A stretch of 8,097 bases of DNA from Nitrospirales bacterium (lineage in GTDB: Bacteria > Nitrospirota > Nitrospiria > Nitrospirales > UBA2166): assembly GCA_029261375.1 (NCBI GenBank), contig JAJDBL010000083.1, positions 1-8,097 on the forward strand, read 5' to 3'. Position numbers and translations under genes: made by a program. Below the pieces are notes generated by a model that worked only from the letters and a program-made list of their open reading frames with translations, had not been told where the DNA came from and searched no databases. Shown here one piece after another: positions 4,774 to 8,097 of the stretch; the first letter of the stretch is position 1; the number at the start of each line of letters is the position of its first letter.

Positions 4774-5844
4774 ATGCTACGTGTCGGCGTTGTTGGTGCG
4801 AGCGGGTATGTCGGAGCAGAACTCCTTCGGATTCTCGCCGGGCACCCGGCTATTACCATTTCCGCGATCACCTCTGAGCAGAATTCTGGAAAACAGATTC
4901 GTGAGGTGTTCCCTCACCTCACCGGCGCCTGCTCACTTGTCCTAGAGGCATTCGATGCCAAAGCGTTCGCCGACAAGGTGGACCTGGCATTCTTGGCACT
5001 CCCTCACATGACATCAATGCAGGCCGCAAAGGCCTGTCTTGACGCAGGTCTCAAGGTGATAGACCTCAGCGCTGACTTTCGCCTCAAGGAGGCTGAGGCG
5101 TACAAACACTGGTACGGATCAACACACCTGTTTCCGGAGCTTCTCTCTGAAGCGGTCTACGGAATTCCAGAATTGAATCGAGAGAAAATCCGTGATGCCC
5201 GCATCGTGGCTGCACCAGGATGTTACCCAACCGCAGCAATCCTACAGCTTGCTCCGTTTTTCGACGGCGCATTAATCCACAACGATATGATCGTCATCGA
5301 TGCCAAATCGGGAATTTCGGGAGCCGGAAGAAAGACCGCGCTCCCGCTACACTTCCCAGAAGCACATGACGGGGTTGAGGCTTACAACCTCGGACAGCAT
5401 CGCCACACGCCAGAGATCGAGCAAGGGTTGCGTGAAATTATGACTCGCAACAGTAACACCTCATCCTCAGACCCATCCTCGATTCGCGTTACATTCACAC
5501 CCACACGCGTGCCAATGAATCGCGGAATCCTGAGCACAGCGTACGTCAGACTTCGGCAGCCAATGTCGACAGAGGATCTGCGTACGATCTTCAAATCCTA
5601 TTACAACAACGAACCGTTTGTGAACGTTCTCGAAGAAAACTACCTTCCCAATCCACATGCCGTACGCGGATCGAATCGGTGCGACCTCGCAATGTTTGTT
5701 GACCAAAGAACCGGCTGGACAACCCTTCTCTCAGCACTTGATAACCTGGTCAAGGGAGCCGGGGGACAAGCGATTCAGTCGATGAACCTTATGGTCGGCC
5801 AACCGGAAACTACAGGGCTGGACATCGCCGGAATATTTCCGTGA
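4774..5844 (+). CDS. argC: N-acetyl-gamma-glutamyl-phosphate reductase
   Basis: ArgC reduces N-acetylglutamyl 5-phosphate to the semialdehyde with NADPH, the third step of arginine synthesis, in the cytoplasm. The 356-residue protein (type 1 family, usual length about 340-355) starts with the dinucleotide-binding VGASGYVGAELLR at 6-19. The catalytic cysteine is C150 in APGCYPT at 147-153. SGISGAGR follows at 179-186, the likely active-site histidine is H211 in HRHTPEIEQ, then FTPTRVPMNRGI at 241-252, and VKGAGGQAIQ..N at 326-338 closes the fold. The ATG has AGGG seven bases upstream. Its TGA overlaps the argJ start by four bases, so the two genes are translationally coupled. No ARG-box or leader peptide is evident upstream; the gap contains two hairpins instead. 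Confidence 0.97.
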   Translation: MLRVGVVGASGYVGAELLRILAGHPAITISAITSEQNSGKQIREVFPHLTGACSLVLEAFDAKAFADKVDLAFLALPHMTSMQAAKACLDAGLKVIDLSADFRLKEAEAYKHWYGSTHLFPELLSEAVYGIPELNREKIRDARIVAAPGCYPTAAILQLAPFFDGALIHNDMIVIDAKSGISGAGRKTALPLHFPEAHDGVEAYNLGQHRHTPEIEQGLREIMTRNSNTSSSDPSSIRVTFTPTRVPMNRGILSTAYVRLRQPMSTEDLRTIFKSYYNNEPFVNVLEENYLPNPHAVRGSNRCDLAMFVDQRTGWTTLLSALDNLVKGAGGQAIQSMNLMVGQPETTGLDIAGIFP

Positions 5845-7046
5845 GTCCACGGCAGACAGGACTTTCCATTGTTCCAGGATTCCTGACTGCCGGTATGCAT
5901 GCCGGCATCAAGGAAAAACGAGAACTTGATCTTGCCTTGATTGTTTCAGAACATGACACGAGCGCGGCAGGAGTGTTTACCACCAATAGATGTGCCGCGG
6001 CACCCGTCACCCTCACCAAACGCCATATTCGGACCGGAAACATTCGCGCGATCATCACCAACAGTGGAAACGCGAATGCGTGCACGGGCGTAAACGGAAT
6101 GTCCGATGCGCGTGACATGGCCAAGGCAACCGCAGAGGCATTAGGTCTTCAGGCGAATCAAATCTGTGTCTCATCGACGGGAATTATTGGGAAACCGCTT
6201 CCCATGGAACGCATTCGAGCTGCAATCCCAGGCCTCGTCACACGATTGAAACCAGCCGGGGGGCGCAGCGCCGCACGAGCAATTCTCACCACAGATGTTC
6301 ATGTGAAGGAGACCGGTGCCACCGCACGCATCGCAGGAAAAACCCTCACCATCGGGGGCATCGCAAAAGGTGCAGGAATGATTCATCCCAATATGGCAAC
6401 GATGTTGGGGTATCTCGCAACCGACGCGTTGATCGAGACTTCAGCCCTCCAGCGCGCACTCAAGTCTGCCGTGGACGCCTCGTTCAATGCCATTACGATC
6501 GACGGAGAAACCAGCACGAACGATATGGTCCTCTGTCTTGCAAACGGCCACGCCAGGAATTCTATTATTAAGGCTGGCACATCTTCCATGGATGAATTTC
6601 AACGTTTCCTGACAGATGGCTGCGTTGATCTGGCGAAACAGATCGTGCGTGATGGAGAAGGAACCACAAAGGTTATTCAAGTTATTGTTCAACATGCCAA
6701 GACATCGCGCAACGCAAAAACCATCGCCGAGGCAATAGGGACCTCTCCACTGGTCAAAACGGCGATGTTTGGCCAAGATCCTAACTGGGGACGCTTCATG
6801 GCGGTGATCGGGAGAGCAAGGGTTCCGATAAAGCCAGCTCTAATCTCAATTTTATTTGATGATGTTGCAGTGGTGGAAGCGGGAATGGGAACCGGTGTCG
6901 AGTCCGAACGATCGGCAAAAACGGTTCTAAGAAGACAAGAGTTCCCGATTACGCTCGACTTGGGTATCGGCCACGAATCCCACAGAATCTGGACAACGGA
7001 CCTTAGCCCGGCGTATGTCGCACTTAACGCCCACTACCCCACATAG
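5841..7046 (+). CDS. argJ: Glutamate N-acetyltransferase (ornithine acetyltransferase)
   Basis: ArgJ moves the acetyl group from N-acetylornithine to glutamate, making the arginine pathway cyclic; some members also use acetyl-CoA for the first step, which cannot be judged here. The 401-residue precursor is full length. The self-cleavage site is in KGAGMIHPNMATMLGY at 176-191: the chain should split between A186 and T187, T187 becoming the N-terminal nucleophile of the beta chain. T113-G114 in SSTGIIG fits the oxyanion hole. Other marks are NSGNANACTG at 74-83, DGETSTND at 221-228, DGEGTTK at 271-277, DPNWGR at 313-318 and the C-terminal YVALNAHYPT. The start is GTG within the GTGA overlap with argC, with GGA eight bases upstream. 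The stop TAG coincides with the left edge of a repeat element. Confidence 0.97.
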   Translation: MSPRQTGLSIVPGFLTAGMHAGIKEKRELDLALIVSEHDTSAAGVFTTNRCAAAPVTLTKRHIRTGNIRAIITNSGNANACTGVNGMSDARDMAKATAEALGLQANQICVSSTGIIGKPLPMERIRAAIPGLVTRLKPAGGRSAARAILTTDVHVKETGATARIAGKTLTIGGIAKGAGMIHPNMATMLGYLATDALIETSALQRALKSAVDASFNAITIDGETSTNDMVLCLANGHARNSIIKAGTSSMDEFQRFLTDGCVDLAKQIVRDGEGTTKVIQVIVQHAKTSRNAKTIAEAIGTSPLVKTAMFGQDPNWGRFMAVIGRARVPIKPALISILFDDVAVVEAGMGTGVESERSAKTVLRRQEFPITLDLGIGHESHRIWTTDLSPAYVALNAHYPT

Positions 7047-7140
7047 CCAGCTGCGTTCTCGCTTCGCTCCTCGGCTCAACGTACAGTAGTACGATTCGCC
7101 TCGTCCCTTGCTGTGGCCTTGCCGGACATCCTTCTTGAAC
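7046..7140 (+). repeat. Interspersed intergenic repeat, copy B
   Basis: This block shares GCCAGCTGCGTTCTCG (7046-7061) and the island 7111-7128 with copy A near the left end of the window. Between them is a perfect small stem, CGTAC (7080-7084) with GTACG (7089-7093) around AGTA, the centre of the imperfect palindrome. The right arm (GGACATCCTTCTTGAAC, 7124-7140) is present here, whereas the left GTTGAAAAAGG arm is missing; copy A shows the reverse. It fills most of the argJ-comF gap. The remaining bases to 7229 hold no clear promoter or gene. Confidence 0.7.
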
Positions 7141-7229
7141 AGCTTGCAACATACACTACGCACCGAGCTATTCTTGGATATGCGCGGATTATTCAACACC
7201 GCACTCGCACATAAACGAAATCGCACCTG

Positions 7230-7964
7230 ATGCGTCACTGGGGTCAAAGAGTTCTCAACTTCGTCTTCCCGTCAACTTGCGATGGGTGCGAGGCTGCCCT
7301 CACTCACGAGGACCTGCCGTTTTTCTGTAGACCTTGTTGGGAAGGTATTCGCCCCATCACCGGTTCAACATGTTCTCGGTGCGGCATTCCGGGTCTTCAC
7401 TCACGATCTGAGAGTGATGCCTCAGAGTTGACCTGCTGCCACACGTGTTATGACTCTCCGCCACGGTACGACAAAGCTACCGCGTTATTTCGCTATGAAG
7501 GAGTACTGGCGCAAGCGGTACAACGAATGAAATACAAATCCCAAACTAGCTTGATTTCACCGCTGGCAAATCTGTTGTGCGAAAACCTTCAGGGAATTGA
7601 TCACATGGATATCGTACTACCAGTCCCCCTCCACGTGACTCGACTCAGAAAAAGAGAATTCAATCAATCACTCGCCTTGGCAAAGCGTGTCGCTCAGACG
7701 CTCCACATCCCATTATCAATGGACAATCTAGCCCGCACCCGAAAAACGCCCCCACAAACGACGCTCGAATGGAAAGACCGTCAACGCAATGTCCGAGACT
7801 CGTTTTCAGTGAGACGCCCACATGATTTTTTAGAAAAGAAACTTCTTCTTGTCGACGATGTGCTGACGACGGGAGCCACTGTGAACGAGTGCGCGAGAGT
7901 GCTTCGGGCAGCTGGGGCAGAGTCTATTCAGGTATTGGCGTTGGCTCGCACGATCGCGGACTAA
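7230..7964 (+). CDS. comF: ComF family protein (phosphoribosyltransferase-like)
   Basis: The 244-residue protein has the ComF/GntX layout. An N-terminal zinc-binding region has two CxxC pairs (C17/C20 and C33/C36). A second cysteine set (C48/C51 with C69 or C70 and C73) follows. Next come a core with FRYEG at 87-91 and MKYK at 100-103, PVPLH at 131-135, and R..FNQS at 142-147. The PRPP-loop signature LLLVDDVLTTGAT at 205-217 follows near the C terminus. In naturally competent bacteria ComF helps bring in single-stranded DNA during transformation; in many others the role is unknown, so competence should not be assumed here. The start at 7230 is the first ATG after an in-frame TAA at 7212-7214, but no clear Shine-Dalgarno precedes it. 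It is 183 bases from argJ, separated by the repeat, so it is probably independent of the arginine genes. Confidence 0.92.
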   Translation: MRHWGQRVLNFVFPSTCDGCEAALTHEDLPFFCRPCWEGIRPITGSTCSRCGIPGLHSRSESDASELTCCHTCYDSPPRYDKATALFRYEGVLAQAVQRMKYKSQTSLISPLANLLCENLQGIDHMDIVLPVPLHVTRLRKREFNQSLALAKRVAQTLHIPLSMDNLARTRKTPPQTTLEWKDRQRNVRDSFSVRRPHDFLEKKLLLVDDVLTTGATVNECARVLRAAGAESIQVLALARTIAD

Positions 7965-8097
7965 CGTTTCCACACATCTCAGCAACGCGTCGGACAGGAC
8001 AACCGACCGCAAGATGCTTTCTATTGGTGAGGTCTCCCGCTGGGAACAGGTCGATCAATCCCTCTGCCTCGTTCCATAACCCGTGAGCGCAAAATTG
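7965..8097 (+). other. Unassigned right end
   Basis: These 133 bases contain no gene I can support. An ATG at 8014 opens only 21 codons before TAA 8077-8079. GTG at 8083 opens a frame (V-S-A-K-L) that reaches the edge and could be the start of the next gene, but it has no Shine-Dalgarno and too little sequence to judge. Confidence 0.3.

Noticed and set aside
7135..7172. comF promoter from TTGAAC or TTGCAA with TACACT or TATTCT
   Set aside because: No pair has both acceptable hexamers and 16-18 base spacing.
8023..8070. Possible tRNA T-arm-like stretch (AGGTCGATCAATCCCT)
   Set aside because: No acceptor stem, anticodon arm or CCA could be fitted around it.

Overview
The window looks like a stretch of bacterial chromosome from the Nitrospira lineage (Nitrospirota). 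This rests on three things: the order rplM-rpsI-argC-argJ, the style of the proteins, and two copies of a roughly 85-120 base intergenic repeat (GTTGAAAAAGGCCGCCAGC... with a GCGTTCTCG core). I recall that repeat as abundant in Nitrospira genomes. No database search was possible, so the assignment is an inference. Every gene I can support lies on the + strand. There is no rRNA, tRNA, CRISPR array, transposase or phage gene.

Layout. Bases 1-204 hold the C-terminal end of a DUF898/YjgN-type membrane protein. Repeat copy A follows (206-316), then an M48 metallopeptidase with one membrane helix (434-1555). Next come a zinc-ribbon membrane protein of DUF2628 type (1699-2355) and a small four-cysteine protein related to the YggX/Fe(2+)-trafficking family (2479-2721). 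The centre is a tight block: two tandem paralogous bifunctional-nuclease-family (DUF151) genes (2858-3313 and 3323-3775), then rplM (3781-4215) and rpsI (4286-4678), encoding ribosomal proteins L13 and S9. After a hairpin-rich gap come argC (4774-5844) and argJ (5841-7046), overlapping by four bases in a GTGA motif. The argJ-comF gap carries repeat copy B (7046-7140). A ComF-family phosphoribosyltransferase-like gene (7230-7964) and 133 bases without a convincing gene close the window.

How the genes work together. L13 and S9 are structural ribosomal proteins and the two nuclease-family genes are probably co-transcribed with them, since the gaps are only 9 and 5 nt. ArgC and ArgJ are consecutive players in acetylated arginine biosynthesis: reduction of N-acetylglutamyl phosphate, and acetyl transfer from acetylornithine to glutamate. 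The DUF898-M48 pair, the zinc-ribbon membrane protein and the YggX-like protein suggest envelope and metal or stress housekeeping, but the sequence does not show a shared pathway.

I see no new defence system or complete novel system here. The points most worth following are the two-copy repeat family with complementary arm losses, the four-cysteine YggX-like protein, the gapless tandem nuclease paralogs fused to a ribosomal-protein operon, and a perfect 10-bp inverted repeat that straddles the rpsI stop codon.
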